Of a stretch of 64,000 nucleotides of DNA, positions 7,841 through 16,933 are shown in pieces. Position 1 is the first letter of the stretch. Every line of letters starts with the position of its first letter. Origin of the DNA: Enterocola sp045611845. Lineage in GTDB: Bacteria > Bacteroidota > Bacteroidia > Bacteroidales > Paludibacteraceae. The stretch covers positions 310,001 to 374,000 of the forward strand of contig JAZKXZ010000025.1 in NCBI GenBank assembly GCA_045611845.1, written 5' to 3'. The position numbers and the translations under genes were made by a program. Under the pieces are notes generated by a model. The model did no database searches, was not told the origin of the DNA, and saw nothing but the letters and a program-made list of their open reading frames with translations.

Positions 7841-9161
7841 TTAATAGTTCTTTTTCTTTTACTTCTACTTTTTCAAATGGGAATTCTGCTAAGATGCCTT
7901 CCATAAGTGCAGAAATCTTATCGTTGCAAAGATTTCCAATACTGCCTTCGTGGGTGTGATTAACTGTTTTGTTTGGTGTGAAATTACCTTTTTCAATTGC
8001 GAGTCCCACTTGTTTGTAAGCATCTCTAAATGGTGTGCCCTCTAGAGTAAGTCTGTTTACTTCTTCTACACTAAATATTAGGTCATATTTAGGGTCGTCT
8101 AGGATGTTTTCGTTGATTTTGATTTTTTCAATCATGCTACGTGTCATAGCTAGAATGTCTATCATTTCGTCGAAAAGAGGAAGGTAAACTTCTTTAATTA
8201 TTTGTAAATCACGGAAATAACCAGAAGGTAAGTTATTTATAATCATTGTGATTTGTTGAGGAACACCTTGTATTTTATTACATTTTGCTCTAGTTAATTC
8301 AAATACGTCTGGGTTCTTTTTGTGTGGCATAATACTAGAACCAGTGGTGAACTCGTCTGCAAGTTTCAAGAAACCAAAGTTTTGGTTTGTAAACATACAA
8401 CTGTCAAACGCTAGTTTAGATATTGTACCAGCCACAGATGCTAGGGCAGAAGCCACAATGCGTTCTGTTTTACCACGTCCCATTTGTGCATAAACCACAT
8501 TGTAGTCCATACTATCAAAACCTAGTAGGTCGGTGGTCATTTGTCTGTTTAGTGGGAATGAGTTACCATAACCAGCAGCAGAACCTAGAGGGTTGCGGTT
8601 TACCACTTTATAAGCACTTAGAAGTAGTTGCATATCGTCTAAAAGGCTTTCTGCGTATGCACCAAACCAAAGACCAAAAGACGATGGCATAGCTATTTGT
8701 AGGTGAGTATAGCCTGGCATAAGAACGTTTTTGTAGCGTTCGCTTTGGCTAATCAAACTGCAGAATAGAGCATAAACAGATTCTACTACTTCTTTAAGTT
8801 TGGCACGAGAGAAAAGTCGTAGGTCCACTAGGACTTGGTCGTTTCTAGAACGTCCGCTATGTAGTTTTTTGCCTACTTCGCCAAGTTGCATTTCCACTTG
8901 AGAGTGAATATCTTCTACGCCGTCTTCAATTACAAACTCGTCTTTCTCAATTTGTTCAAAGATTTCTTTCAGACCTTTTAGGATTGCATTTAAGTCAGTT
9001 TTTTCAAGAAGACCGATAGATTCTAGCATTTTGGCGTGAGCCATAGAGCCAAGCACGTCGTAGCGAGCTATATACATATCCATCTCTGCATCTTTGCCTA
9101 TGGTGTAACGTTCTATGTCACTATTTACGATGGTTTCCTTTTGCCAAAGTTTGTTTGCCAT
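7830..9161 (-). CDS. argH: Argininosuccinate lyase (ArgH)
   Basis: ArgH splits argininosuccinate into arginine and fumarate. The family signature GSSIMPHKKNPDVFEL is intact, and HSGRSRNDQVLVDLRLF, the conserved N-terminal substrate loop, is present. The length of 443 residues is normal. It is the third gene of the operon beginning with pyrE, five bases after the SRPBCC gene. This puts a pyrimidine and an arginine enzyme in one transcript; the two pathways share carbamoyl phosphate, whose synthase carB is about 23 kb away. Confidence 0.96.
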   Translation of the reverse strand: MANKLWQKETIVNSDIERYTIGKDAEMDMYIARYDVLGSMAHAKMLESIGLLEKTDLNAILKGLKEIFEQIEKDEFVIEDGVEDIHSQVEMQLGEVGKKLHSGRSRNDQVLVDLRLFSRAKLKEVVESVYALFCSLISQSERYKNVLMPGYTHLQIAMPSSFGLWFGAYAESLLDDMQLLLSAYKVVNRNPLGSAAGYGNSFPLNRQMTTDLLGFDSMDYNVVYAQMGRGKTERIVASALASVAGTISKLAFDSCMFTNQNFGFLKLADEFTTGSSIMPHKKNPDVFELTRAKCNKIQGVPQQITMIINNLPSGYFRDLQIIKEVYLPLFDEMIDILAMTRSMIEKIKINENILDDPKYDLIFSVEEVNRLTLEGTPFRDAYKQVGLAIEKGNFTPNKTVNHTHEGSIGNLCNDKISALMEGILAEFPFEKVEVKEKELLNVI

Positions 9162-9165
9162 ATAA

Positions 9166-9582
9166 TTAGTATTGAATTTTAGTAAGTAAATCTGCTACTT
9201 GGTCAAGACCTGTAGCAAGTTTGTCTTTAATAAACATTTTAATCATAAAAGGAAGGTCTGCCTTAAATGTAATTTTAGCTTTAGTGTCGTAAGGAGCCTT
9301 CTCAACTAGTTGAATCCAAATATTGAATTCCATAGGAGAGTTGTCTGAAGCAAACTTAATACACTTAAATTCCTCTCTTTCAATTATTTTTACGCCTACT
9401 TCGCCCACAGGGTCCACTTTAAAGCTACAAGTGTCGGCAGTAAGTTTAATGTCTTCTGCTTTTATCTTGTCTTGTGGAATGTTTGCAATAATAGGTCTAA
9501 GATTTTCTAGGTTAGAAAGTTTTTCAAAAATAGCTTTAGCATTACTATTAATGTGAACTATCTTGCTTTCAAATGTATCCAT
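9166..9582 (-). CDS. SRPBCC (START/polyketide cyclase-like) family protein
   Basis: This 138-residue protein has the SRPBCC pattern: an N-terminal ESKIVHINSNAKAIFEKLSN strand-helix, a middle set of beta-strands and a long C-terminal helix (MIKMFIKDKLATGLDQVADLL). Such proteins bind hydrophobic ligands; no ligand or reaction can be read here. It sits two bases after the pyrE stop and five before argH, a linkage I recall from other Bacteroidota genomes, so a role tied to nucleotide or arginine metabolism is only a guess by context. Confidence 0.75.
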   Translation of the reverse strand: MDTFESKIVHINSNAKAIFEKLSNLENLRPIIANIPQDKIKAEDIKLTADTCSFKVDPVGEVGVKIIEREEFKCIKFASDNSPMEFNIWIQLVEKAPYDTKAKITFKADLPFMIKMFIKDKLATGLDQVADLLTKIQY

Positions 9583-9583
9583 A

Positions 9584-10222
9584 TTAATCTTTTTTCCAGT
9601 TTGCTGGATCTTTACGCCATTCTTGTAGGGTTGGAAGCATTTCTTCGCTAATGTAATTGGTATCTAAAGCCAATTTAAGCACAGCTTCGTAGTTTGAAAG
9701 TGTGGTAAGTTCTACGTTTGCCGCAGCAAATTGTTCTTGTGCTACTGGGAAACCATATGTAAAGATAGCAACCATACCAAGTACGTTACATTTCTTTTCG
9801 TTTCTTAGAGCAGCAACAGCTTTTAAACTACTACCACCAGTAGAGATAAGGTCTTCTACTACAACAACTTTTTTACCTTCTTCTAGATAGCCTTCTACTA
9901 GGTTTTCCATACCGTGGTCTTTTTTAGAAGAACGCACATATACAAATGGAAGACCAAGAGCATCAGCAACTAAAGCACCTTGTGCAATAGCACCTGTAGC
10001 CACACCAGCGATAGCTTCTACATCTGGATATTTTTCTAAAATGATGCGAGCAAGCTCCAATTTGATTAAACTGCGAACATCTGGATAAGAAAGAGTTTTT
10101 CTGTTGTCACAATAAATAGGTGATTTCCAGCCAGAAGCCCATGTAAAAGGTTGATTTGGTTGTAACTTAACGGCTTGAACGCCAAGTAGGCGAGATGCTA
10201 CTAAACTTTCTACTGTATTCAT
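9584..10222 (-). CDS. pyrE: Orotate phosphoribosyltransferase (PyrE)
   Basis: PyrE joins orotate to PRPP to give OMP in pyrimidine synthesis. The PRPP-binding loop VVVVEDLISTGGSSLKAVAA is intact, and GVATGAIAQGALVADAL, the conserved N-terminal loop, is present. The length of 212 residues is normal. It is the first gene of the minus-strand operon pyrE-SRPBCC-argH-radical SAM-glycosyltransferase and is divergent from the phosphosugar mutase gene. Confidence 0.95.
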   Translation of the reverse strand: MNTVESLVASRLLGVQAVKLQPNQPFTWASGWKSPIYCDNRKTLSYPDVRSLIKLELARIILEKYPDVEAIAGVATGAIAQGALVADALGLPFVYVRSSKKDHGMENLVEGYLEEGKKVVVVEDLISTGGSSLKAVAALRNEKKCNVLGMVAIFTYGFPVAQEQFAAANVELTTLSNYEAVLKLALDTNYISEEMLPTLQEWRKDPANWKKD

Positions 10223-10251
10223 TTTGTAATATTTTTATATGTCTATTTCTG

Positions 10252-10259
10252 CAAAGATA
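10252..10259 (-). promoter_or_regulatory. -7 box of the pyrE operon promoter
   Basis: On the minus strand the sequence reads TATCTTTG, 29 bases upstream of the pyrE ATG. No clear -33 TTG lies at the expected distance. Confidence 0.5.
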
Positions 10260-10298
10260 CAACAGAAAAATGAAAAGTTAAATAAATTTTAATACTGA

Positions 10299-10330
10299 TT
10301 TTGTCAATATGAAAAAATAACGTAAATTTG
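10299..10330 (+). promoter_or_regulatory. Promoter of the phosphosugar mutase gene
   Basis: TTTTG (10299-10303) is followed after 19 bases by TAAATTTG (10323-10330), a full match to the Bacteroidota -33/-7 consensus. The start codon is 22 bases further on. Confidence 0.8.
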
Positions 10331-10352
10331 CCGTATAAATTTTGAAAAATAT

Positions 10353-12095
10353 ATGGAAAACAATTTAATCAATGATGTAAAGAAAAAGGCTCAAGTATGG
10401 TTAGATGGTAACTATGATGAGGCTACAAAAAGTGCAGTTCGTGCTATGCTAGAAAACTCTGACACAACTGATTTAGTGGAATCTTTCTACAAAGATCTAG
10501 AGTTTGGTACAGGTGGTTTAAGAGGCATTATGGGTGTAGGTACAAACCGCATGAATATATATACTGTAGGTAGTGCTACACAAGGTTTAAGCAATTACCT
10601 TAAAAAAGAATTTGCAGGACAAGAAATTAGCGTAGTTGTAGGTCACGATAGCCGCAACAATAGCCGTCTTTTCGCAGAAAGCGCAGCAGATATTTTCTCT
10701 GCAAACGGTATTAAAGTGTATTTATTTGAATCACTTCGTCCTACTCCAGAAATTTCATTTGCTATCCGTCATTTAGGTTGCCAAAGTGGTATCGTAATTA
10801 CCGCTAGCCACAACCCAAAAGAATACAACGGTTATAAAGCATATTGGTCTGATGGTGCGCAAGTTATCGCTCCACACGACCACAATATTATCAACGAAGT
10901 AAACAAAATCAAATCTGTTGATGAAATTAAGTTTGAAGGCAACAAAGAACTTATCCAAATCATTGGCGAAGATATTGATAGCGTTTACCTAGACAAAATT
11001 AGCAAACTTACACTTTCTCCTGAGTCTATCAAGAGAAACAAAGACATGAAGATTGTTTATACCCCAATCCACGGTACTGGTATAACAGTGATTCCTCGTG
11101 CTCTTAAAATGTATGGTTTCGAAAATATTATCGACGTTCCAGAACAAAATGTTATCTCTGGCGACTTCCCAACAGTAATTTCTCCAAACCCAGAAGAACC
11201 AGCTGCTCTACAAATGGCTGTAGATAAAGCTAAAGAAGTAGGCGCAGACATCGTTATGGCGTCAGACCCAGACGCAGACCGCGTTGGTATCGCAGTGAAA
11301 AACGATAAAGGCGAATGGATTCTAGTTAATGGTAACCAAACAGCTATGATGCTTGTTTACTATCTAGTAAAACGTTGGTCTGAACTAGGCAAAATCACTG
11401 GTAAAGAATACTTAGTAAAAACTATCGTTACCACAGAACTTATCGCTACTATGGCTAAGAAATTCAATGTGCCATATTTCGCTTGCTACACTGGTTTCAA
11501 ATGGATTGCAGCTATCATCCGTGAACAAGAAGGTAAAATGCAATACATCGGTGGTGGTGAAGAAAGCTACGGCTTCCTATGCCAAGACTTCGTTCGTGAC
11601 AAAGACGCAGTTTCTGCTTGTACCATGATTGCTGAGGTTGCAGCTTGGGCAAAAGACAACGGCAAAACAGTTTACGAACTTATCCAAGATATTTACTTAG
11701 AATTTGGTTTCTCTAAAGAAAAAGGTATTTCTGTAGTGAAAAAAGGTAAGAGCGGTGCAGAAGAAATCAAACAAATGATGTCTCAATTCCGTGTTGCTCC
11801 TCCAAAAGAACTAGCAGGTTCTCAAGTAGTAGTTATCAAAGACTACAGCACACTACGTATGATCGACGTTCTAGCAGGCAAAACTGAAACTCTAGAAATG
11901 CCAGAATCTTCTAACGTGCTTCAATACTTTACAGCAGACGGTACTAAAGTTTCTGTTCGTCCTTCAGGTACAGAACCAAAAATCAAGTTCTATATCGAAG
12001 TGAAACTTCCTATCGCTTCTCGCGCCGACTACGACGCAGTGAATGCAGCAGCAGAAGAGAAAGTGTTAGCAGTAAAAGCTTCATTAGGACTATAA
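10353..12095 (+). CDS. Phospho-sugar mutase (phosphoglucomutase/phosphomannomutase family)
   Basis: The enzyme interconverts hexose 1- and 6-phosphates. The phosphoserine loop is in IVITASHNPKEYNGYKAYW, the metal-binding loop is ASDPDADRVGI, the sugar-binding loop is GGGEESYGF and the phosphate-binding loop is RPSGTEPKIKFY near the C-terminus. The length of 580 residues fits the long PgcA-like type. Codon choice is more GC-rich than in its neighbours, which suggests strong expression. A clear promoter precedes it and a bidirectional terminator follows. Glucose- versus mannose-phosphate preference cannot be told. Confidence 0.93.
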   Translation: MENNLINDVKKKAQVWLDGNYDEATKSAVRAMLENSDTTDLVESFYKDLEFGTGGLRGIMGVGTNRMNIYTVGSATQGLSNYLKKEFAGQEISVVVGHDSRNNSRLFAESAADIFSANGIKVYLFESLRPTPEISFAIRHLGCQSGIVITASHNPKEYNGYKAYWSDGAQVIAPHDHNIINEVNKIKSVDEIKFEGNKELIQIIGEDIDSVYLDKISKLTLSPESIKRNKDMKIVYTPIHGTGITVIPRALKMYGFENIIDVPEQNVISGDFPTVISPNPEEPAALQMAVDKAKEVGADIVMASDPDADRVGIAVKNDKGEWILVNGNQTAMMLVYYLVKRWSELGKITGKEYLVKTIVTTELIATMAKKFNVPYFACYTGFKWIAAIIREQEGKMQYIGGGEESYGFLCQDFVRDKDAVSACTMIAEVAAWAKDNGKTVYELIQDIYLEFGFSKEKGISVVKKGKSGAEEIKQMMSQFRVAPPKELAGSQVVVIKDYSTLRMIDVLAGKTETLEMPESSNVLQYFTADGTKVSVRPSGTEPKIKFYIEVKLPIASRADYDAVNAAAEEKVLAVKASLGL

Positions 12096-12130
12096 TAGAG
12101 CGTTTATAAGGGTGATTTTGTCGCCCAATA
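12096..12130 (+). repeat. 3'-end palindromic element, partial copy (left arm)
   Basis: Right after the mutase stop codon, the sequence AGAGCGTTTATAAGGGTGAT with the following TTTGTCGCCC matches the left arms of the elements after the carB and 36095 genes. A matching right arm is not seen here. Confidence 0.55.
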
Positions 12131-12134
12131 TATA

Positions 12135-12169
12135 AAAAATGACCTCAAGAAATTGAGGTCATTTTTTTT
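12135..12169. terminator. Bidirectional intrinsic terminator
   Basis: The stem ATGACCTCA/TGAGGTCAT has a short loop and is flanked by A6 on the left and T8 on the right, so it can end transcription of the mutase gene (+) and of the BASS-like transporter gene (-). Confidence 0.9.
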
Positions 12170-12267
12170 GTATGTGGTATCCGTCGCAGTTGTTGCAAAT
12201 TTTGCGACAACTGACACCTGCCTACCTAGAGAAATGTCCTCTGCGAGGACTAACTCATAACTTTTAA

Positions 12268-13170
12268 CTAGCGTCTTGCTAATGAAATTTGGATGGAGTT
12301 GATGGTGTTTTGGGCAAGGATGTAGCAGATAGGGAGCCAGATTACTTCTGGGCTGAAATACATTTGCGCAAGCCAAATGCTTAGGATTACGTTCTTTTGG
12401 GCAAGGGCTTGACCACCTGCAATGGTTTCGTCAAACTTGCTGCCTACGAATCGGCCCGTGCCCCATTGGAAAAGGAAGCACGCAAAGGCTAGTCCTACTG
12501 CTTTAAGGATGAAAGAGATTTCAATATCAGAATTGATAAACTGATAAAATGCCTGTCCAATGATTAATGTGATGGCAAACGCCCAAAAATAATAGGATAA
12601 TGTTGCTACCTTTCTAATGGCATTTATTGCCTTTGGCGAGAAACGCTTTAGTAGCAAAATAATAGAAAGAGGTAATACCACTGTAGGTATTATCTTTTTT
12701 ACTATAGTAAGGAAATCTACTAGGAAGTTGCCCTCTGCACCATTGCCTAAAAGTGGGAATAGGATAGGGGCAATTAGTGCTATATATATGTGGTCTATAA
12801 GTACAAATCGTGCCGAGAAATCTATCTTTCCGCCCATTAGTGACACTACCACTGGAGAAGCGTTGGCTGCAGCCCCGAATATAATCATAATAAGGCCTTG
12901 TGCAAGGAAAATATCATAACTTTTAAAGATATAATAGAAAGAAATCCCGATTATGGTTTGTAGAACAATAAAGATAACGTGTAGTTTTATCTTTTGAGGT
13001 TTGGCGTCTTCTATCTTTGAGAGTGATAGAATGAGCATAAGGAATATAATAGATGGCAACAATCCAGTGAAGGATGTTGCCAATATATTCCACCATTTAG
13101 CTCCTACAATGCCTATAATAATGGCAAATAGAAGCGTCCAGTTCTTTATGAATCTTAGAATTTGCCCCAT
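12268..13170 (-). CDS. BASS-like (bile acid:sodium symporter superfamily) membrane transporter
   Basis: The 300-residue protein is almost entirely hydrophobic, with about nine or ten predicted membrane helices. The C-terminal part, SKFDETIAGGQALAQKNVIL followed by YILAQNTINSIQISL, resembles the conserved second-half motif of BASS/sodium-bile-acid symporters. FGAAANASPVVVSLMGG is the corresponding first-half motif. The substrate is not predictable. It follows a 56-residue membrane protein by 22 bases and ends about 100 bases before the bidirectional terminator. An AEC-type carrier is a less likely alternative. Confidence 0.68.
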   Translation of the reverse strand: MGQILRFIKNWTLLFAIIIGIVGAKWWNILATSFTGLLPSIIFLMLILSLSKIEDAKPQKIKLHVIFIVLQTIIGISFYYIFKSYDIFLAQGLIMIIFGAAANASPVVVSLMGGKIDFSARFVLIDHIYIALIAPILFPLLGNGAEGNFLVDFLTIVKKIIPTVVLPLSIILLLKRFSPKAINAIRKVATLSYYFWAFAITLIIGQAFYQFINSDIEISFILKAVGLAFACFLFQWGTGRFVGSKFDETIAGGQALAQKNVILSIWLAQMYFSPEVIWLPICYILAQNTINSIQISLARR

Positions 13171-13192
13171 AGGGCTATGCTACTTTTGTAGC

Positions 13193-13363
13193 TTATTTAT
13201 CCATAGATTTTCTTGTGCAGAATACGTGAAGTATAGCACCTACTAATAATAATGCACCACCCACAGCTAGCAATGTATTGCTATGTTGAGCAGTTGTAAG
13301 GAATGACTGTGCTATTAAAAGGATAGCACCTAAAAGAACTACTATAACGCCTATGAATCTCAT
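13193..13363 (-). CDS. Small two-helix membrane protein, 56 aa
   Basis: The ATG at 13363 opens a 56-codon frame, MRFIGVIVVLLGAILLIAQS to FCTRKSMDK. It has two hydrophobic helices separated by TTAQHSNT and a basic C-terminus. Short membrane proteins of this shape are common in Bacteroidota; the function is unknown. It lies 22 bases upstream of the BASS-like gene on the same strand and may be its co-transcribed partner. Support comes from the clean frame, the amphipathic layout and a bacterial-type start; no homology was checked. Confidence 0.65.
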   Translation of the reverse strand: MRFIGVIVVLLGAILLIAQSFLTTAQHSNTLLAVGGALLLVGAILHVFCTRKSMDK

Positions 13364-13432
13364 AATATTTATTGTTTTTTATTGGTTATGCAAAGTAAAT
13401 CAATATTTTTTATGTTTACAAAGAAAAGTGAG

Positions 13433-15355
13433 TTAAATTTCATTTTCTTCAAACATTTCTTCGTTTATATCTTGGTCTATTCTTAAGTTTTCGATAATAA
13501 AGCTTTGTCTTTCGGTGGTGTTTTCTCCCATATAGAAGCGCAATAGTTGGTTTACGGCGTCTTCTTTGTTTAGGCTAACTTGCTCTAGTCTAATGTCTTT
13601 TCCTATAAAATGCTTAAATTCATCTGGAGAAATTTCACCAAGACCTTTGAATCGAGTTATTTCTGCCTTAGCGCCCACTGCTTTAATGGCAGCAATCTTT
13701 TCGTCGTCGGTATAACAATAATGTGTTTCTTTCTTGTTTCTTACCCTAAATAATGGGGTTTGTAATATGTAAACGTGACCTGCCTTTACAAGCTCTGGGT
13801 AAAACTGAAGGAAGAAACTCATAAGAAGAAGTCTAATGTGCATACCATCGTCGTCGGCATCGGTAGCAATTATGACTTTGTTGTATCTTAGGTTTTCAAG
13901 GCCTTCATCTATGTTTAATGCAGCTTGAAGTAGGTTGAATTCTTCATTTTTGTATGCCTCTACCTTGCTCATACCAAAGCAGTTTAGTGGCTTACCACGA
14001 AGCGAGAATACAGCCTGTGTTTTCACATCTCTACTTGTTGTAATAGAACCACTCGCTGAGTCGCCCTCGGTAATAAAGATGCAACTTTCTTCTCTTCTGT
14101 CGCCTTTGTTGTCGTTTAGGTGAATATGGCAGTCGCGAAGTTTGCGGTTGTGCATATTTACTTTTTTAGCCCTTTCTCTCTCTTGTTTAGTTACGTTAGA
14201 AATAGCTTTACGTTCACGTTCAGAGGCTTGAATCTTTTTAAGTAGAACCTCTGTCATATCAGGGTTCTTGTGTAGATAATTGTCGAGTTCTTTCTTTAGG
14301 AAATCTCCAACATATTTATTAATACTAATGCCAGAGAATTCATATGGATTGCCATCTTTGTCTAAATCTGGAGCCATATTTGTAGAACCAAGTTTAGTCT
14401 TAGTTTGACTCTCAAACACAGGTTCCATTACATTTAAAGCAATACTAGCCACAATACCACTTCTAATATCTTGAAGTTCAAAATTCTTGCCATAGAAGTC
14501 TTTTATGGTGCGGGCTATATGTTCTTTAAGCGCAGCTTGGTGTGTACCACCTTGTGTGGTATGTTGTCCATTGACAAATGAGTAATACTCTTCGCCATAT
14601 TGGTTTGTATGTGTAAATGCCACTTCGATATCTTCTCCTTTTAAGTGAACAATAGGGAAAAGAATTTCAGAGGTACATTTTTCATTTAATAGGTCGAAAA
14701 GCCCATTTTTAGAAACAAATTTTTGCTTGTTGAACCATATTGTTAATCCTTGGTTTAGATAACAATAGTTTCTAATCATTGTTTCTACATAATCAAATCT
14801 AAAGTGATAATTACCAAAAATAGTAGTATCTGTATCTGGTGTAAACGAGATGTATGTACCATTCTTTTCGGTTGTAGGTTCTAGGTCGTGTTCTTTAACA
14901 AGTACGCCTTTAGAGAACTCTACTTTCTTAGCCATACCATCGCGGAATGAAATGGCAGTGAATGAAGATGAAAGTGCGTTCACTGCTTTGGTACCCACAC
15001 CGTTTAAGCCCACAGATTTTTGGAAAGATTTAGTGTCATATTTTGCGCCAGTGTTCATGGTGCCCACGCAATCTACCAATTTGCCTTGAGGGATACCACG
15101 CCCGTAGTCTCTAACACTCACTTCTCTTTCGTTTATGTTTATCTCTATCTGATTGCCGAAATTCATTCTGAATTCGTCAATAGAGTTGTCTATAACTTCT
15201 TTAAGGAGTACGTAAATACCATCGTCATTAGAAGAACCGTCGCCAAGTTTCCCTATGTACATACCAGGGCGAAGGCGGACGTGTTGTAGTCCTTCCAATG
15301 TTATGATATTATCTTCTGCGTAGTTGTGTGCGGGAGTATTTGCAATATCACTCAT
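13433..15355 (-). CDS. parE: DNA topoisomerase IV subunit B (ParE)
   Basis: ParE is the ATPase subunit of the decatenating type II topoisomerase. The GHKL ATPase motifs are KEVIDNSIDEF, RDYGRGIP and GLNGVGTKAVNAL; the Toprim motifs are FITEGDSASG and ATDADDDGMHI. The N-terminus HVRLRPGMYIGKLGDGSSND and the C-terminal FYMGENTTERQSFIIENLRI favour ParE over GyrB in this phylum. I chose the start MSDIANTP at 15355. A longer ATG exists at 15373, but a -7 promoter box at 15376-15383 leaves it at or upstream of the transcription start. parC is not in the window. Confidence 0.92.
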   Translation of the reverse strand: MSDIANTPAHNYAEDNIITLEGLQHVRLRPGMYIGKLGDGSSNDDGIYVLLKEVIDNSIDEFRMNFGNQIEININEREVSVRDYGRGIPQGKLVDCVGTMNTGAKYDTKSFQKSVGLNGVGTKAVNALSSSFTAISFRDGMAKKVEFSKGVLVKEHDLEPTTEKNGTYISFTPDTDTTIFGNYHFRFDYVETMIRNYCYLNQGLTIWFNKQKFVSKNGLFDLLNEKCTSEILFPIVHLKGEDIEVAFTHTNQYGEEYYSFVNGQHTTQGGTHQAALKEHIARTIKDFYGKNFELQDIRSGIVASIALNVMEPVFESQTKTKLGSTNMAPDLDKDGNPYEFSGISINKYVGDFLKKELDNYLHKNPDMTEVLLKKIQASERERKAISNVTKQERERAKKVNMHNRKLRDCHIHLNDNKGDRREESCIFITEGDSASGSITTSRDVKTQAVFSLRGKPLNCFGMSKVEAYKNEEFNLLQAALNIDEGLENLRYNKVIIATDADDDGMHIRLLLMSFFLQFYPELVKAGHVYILQTPLFRVRNKKETHYCYTDDEKIAAIKAVGAKAEITRFKGLGEISPDEFKHFIGKDIRLEQVSLNKEDAVNQLLRFYMGENTTERQSFIIENLRIDQDINEEMFEENEI

Positions 15356-15375
15356 ATATTTGATTTTAGGCACTA

Positions 15376-15383
15376 CAAATATA
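15376..15383 (-). promoter_or_regulatory. -7 box of parE
   Basis: On the minus strand this reads TATATTTG, matching TAnnTTTG. It helps decide the parE start by placing transcription initiation near 15369. Confidence 0.5.
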
Positions 15384-15430
15384 ATAAATTTAATTAAAAT
15401 TTAAAAGTGTAGTTTTACCTAAAAATCGTA

Positions 15431-15919
15431 TTATTTCTCAATTATGAGTGGTTTATTTAAGTATTCTGGCTTAGGACAGATATAAAATGGAAGAAATTGG
15501 GTTGTTTTGTACAAACTATCGGGAAAAACAGCGTAGTCTTTCCAATAGTTTGTGTTGCTTTTTGGGTATCTGCTAAAGAATTTTTTATCGCAGATTTGTA
15601 GATATGAGTCGATTTTTTTTGTGATTATCTCGTAAAGAACTTTGTGCTGACTATGGTTGTTTGAGTAGTAAACAACAGCACTATCAAAGTCTGTAGGAGT
15701 TACTTTATGCTTTTTTAATATCTTTGAGTATATAATCTTGCTTTCATTGAAAGTTACAAATTTGCCAGTTTCCATTCCTTCTGCTAGGTGGATATCAAAC
15801 AAAAGATTAGCCATATATTTAGGGTTGCGTATAAGCTTGTTATCACTATTTACTGCATCGTTATTTTTGCACGATGTAGCAAGAAGCAATATTGTTAATA
15901 TGGCTAATAGCTTTCTCAT
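15431..15919 (-). CDS. DUF4296 domain lipoprotein
   Basis: The N-terminus MRKLLAILTILLLATSCKNN is a lipoprotein signal with its lipobox cysteine. The body, NPKYMANLLFDIHLAEGME followed by KHKVTPTDFDSAVVYY, matches DUF4296, a Bacteroidota family of unknown function. The 162-residue gene overlaps lspA by four bases (ATGA). It is therefore a lipoprotein encoded directly after the enzyme that would process it, an arrangement common in Bacteroidota. Confidence 0.87.
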   Translation of the reverse strand: MRKLLAILTILLLATSCKNNDAVNSDNKLIRNPKYMANLLFDIHLAEGMETGKFVTFNESKIIYSKILKKHKVTPTDFDSAVVYYSNNHSQHKVLYEIITKKIDSYLQICDKKFFSRYPKSNTNYWKDYAVFPDSLYKTTQFLPFYICPKPEYLNKPLIIEK

Positions 15920-16470
15920 TTATATAGTCGTCTTTCAAATATTATAAGCATAAAAATACCTATGCATATTGCAGTGTCTGCTAGATTGAAGATAGGAGAG
16001 AAGAAGATGAAATGTTCTCCTCCTATAATTGGAATCCAGTTCCAATAATGTCCTTCAACTAGTGGAAAATACAACATATCTACTACCTTGCCGTAGAAAT
16101 ATGGCGCGTAATCAAACCATTGGCCATAGAATATACAGTCTATGATATTACCTGTTGCGCCTGCTAGTACTAGGCTTAGGCAAGAAAGTAGCAACCAAGA
16201 TTCATTTTTCTTAATGCAGTATACTATGTATCCAGCAATGCCTAATGATGCTATCATACGGAAAATGGTTAAGAAGATTTTGTCTCCCCACTCAATACCG
16301 AATGCCATGCCGTCGTTTTCTACAAATAGTAGTCTAAACCATGATGTGATATAAAGCTCCTCATACATAATGAATGAGGTCTTTACCCATAGCTTCAAGG
16401 CTTGGTCTAAAAGTAGTATTATAAAAACAAGAGAGGCACTATACAGTGCCTTTTTTGTGATAGATTTCAT
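15916..16470 (-). CDS. lspA: Lipoprotein signal peptidase (LspA)
   Basis: LspA cleaves the signal peptide of diacylglyceryl prolipoproteins in the inner membrane. Four hydrophobic helices are visible. The family boxes are VENDGMAFGIEW, GATGNIIDCIFYGQWFDY (first catalytic Asp) and FNLADTAICIG (second catalytic Asp). The length is 184 residues. It lies two bases after the DksA/TraR-like gene and overlaps the DUF4296 gene. Confidence 0.94.
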   Translation of the reverse strand: MKSITKKALYSASLVFIILLLDQALKLWVKTSFIMYEELYITSWFRLLFVENDGMAFGIEWGDKIFLTIFRMIASLGIAGYIVYCIKKNESWLLLSCLSLVLAGATGNIIDCIFYGQWFDYAPYFYGKVVDMLYFPLVEGHYWNWIPIIGGEHFIFFSPIFNLADTAICIGIFMLIIFERRLYK

Positions 16471-16472
16471 AT

Positions 16473-16850
16473 TTATTTTTTACCTTCTTTAGCTTCTATA
16501 CTTAAGGTAGCGTGTGGTACAGCGCGAAGTCTTTCTTTAGGAATCAACTTACCTGTTACACGGCAAATACCGTAAGTTTTGTTTTCTATACGAACTAAAG
16601 CAGCTTGCAGGTTTTGAATAAATTTCATTAGGTGTTGTGCACAACGTCCTATTTCTTCTTTGTTGGTTGCAGCAGCACCATCTTCAAGCACTTTAAATGT
16701 AGGAGATGTATCGTTGATGTCGTTTCCATCTACATTATTTAATGCTCTTTTATAAATCTCGTAGTCTGCGTTAGCTTGCTCTAATTTTTGCATTATAAGT
16801 GTGCGAAATTCTTCCAATTCAGCATCACTATATCTTGTTTTTTCGGTCAT
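16473..16850 (-). CDS. DksA/TraR-family regulator with degenerate zinc finger
   Basis: This 125-residue protein has an N-terminal acidic coiled-coil region and a C-terminal IENKTYGICRVTGKLIPKER segment with RLRAVPHATLSIEAK, the Bacteroidota version of the DksA zinc-finger tail. Only one of the usual cysteines (ICRVTG) remains, so metal binding is doubtful. DksA proteins enter the RNA polymerase secondary channel and modulate the ppGpp response; a Rel/SpoT gene is also in this window. It lies between ileS and lspA, as is common in this phylum. Confidence 0.88.
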   Translation of the reverse strand: MTEKTRYSDAELEEFRTLIMQKLEQANADYEIYKRALNNVDGNDINDTSPTFKVLEDGAAATNKEEIGRCAQHLMKFIQNLQAALVRIENKTYGICRVTGKLIPKERLRAVPHATLSIEAKEGKK

Positions 16851-16933
16851 AACGTAATGATTTTAAAGTATAATGCGAATATAAGAAAAATATTCTACAT
16901 TAACTAATCATCATCGTTATTTTTTATAAACAA

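Noticed and set aside
8423..8692. Open frame on the plus strand inside argH
   Set aside because: Antisense to a fully conserved argH; composition and residues show no protein-like features.
12104..12376. 90-codon minus-strand frame spanning the terminator after the mutase gene
   Set aside because: It runs through the bidirectional terminator and overlaps the BASS-like gene in another frame; no conserved features.
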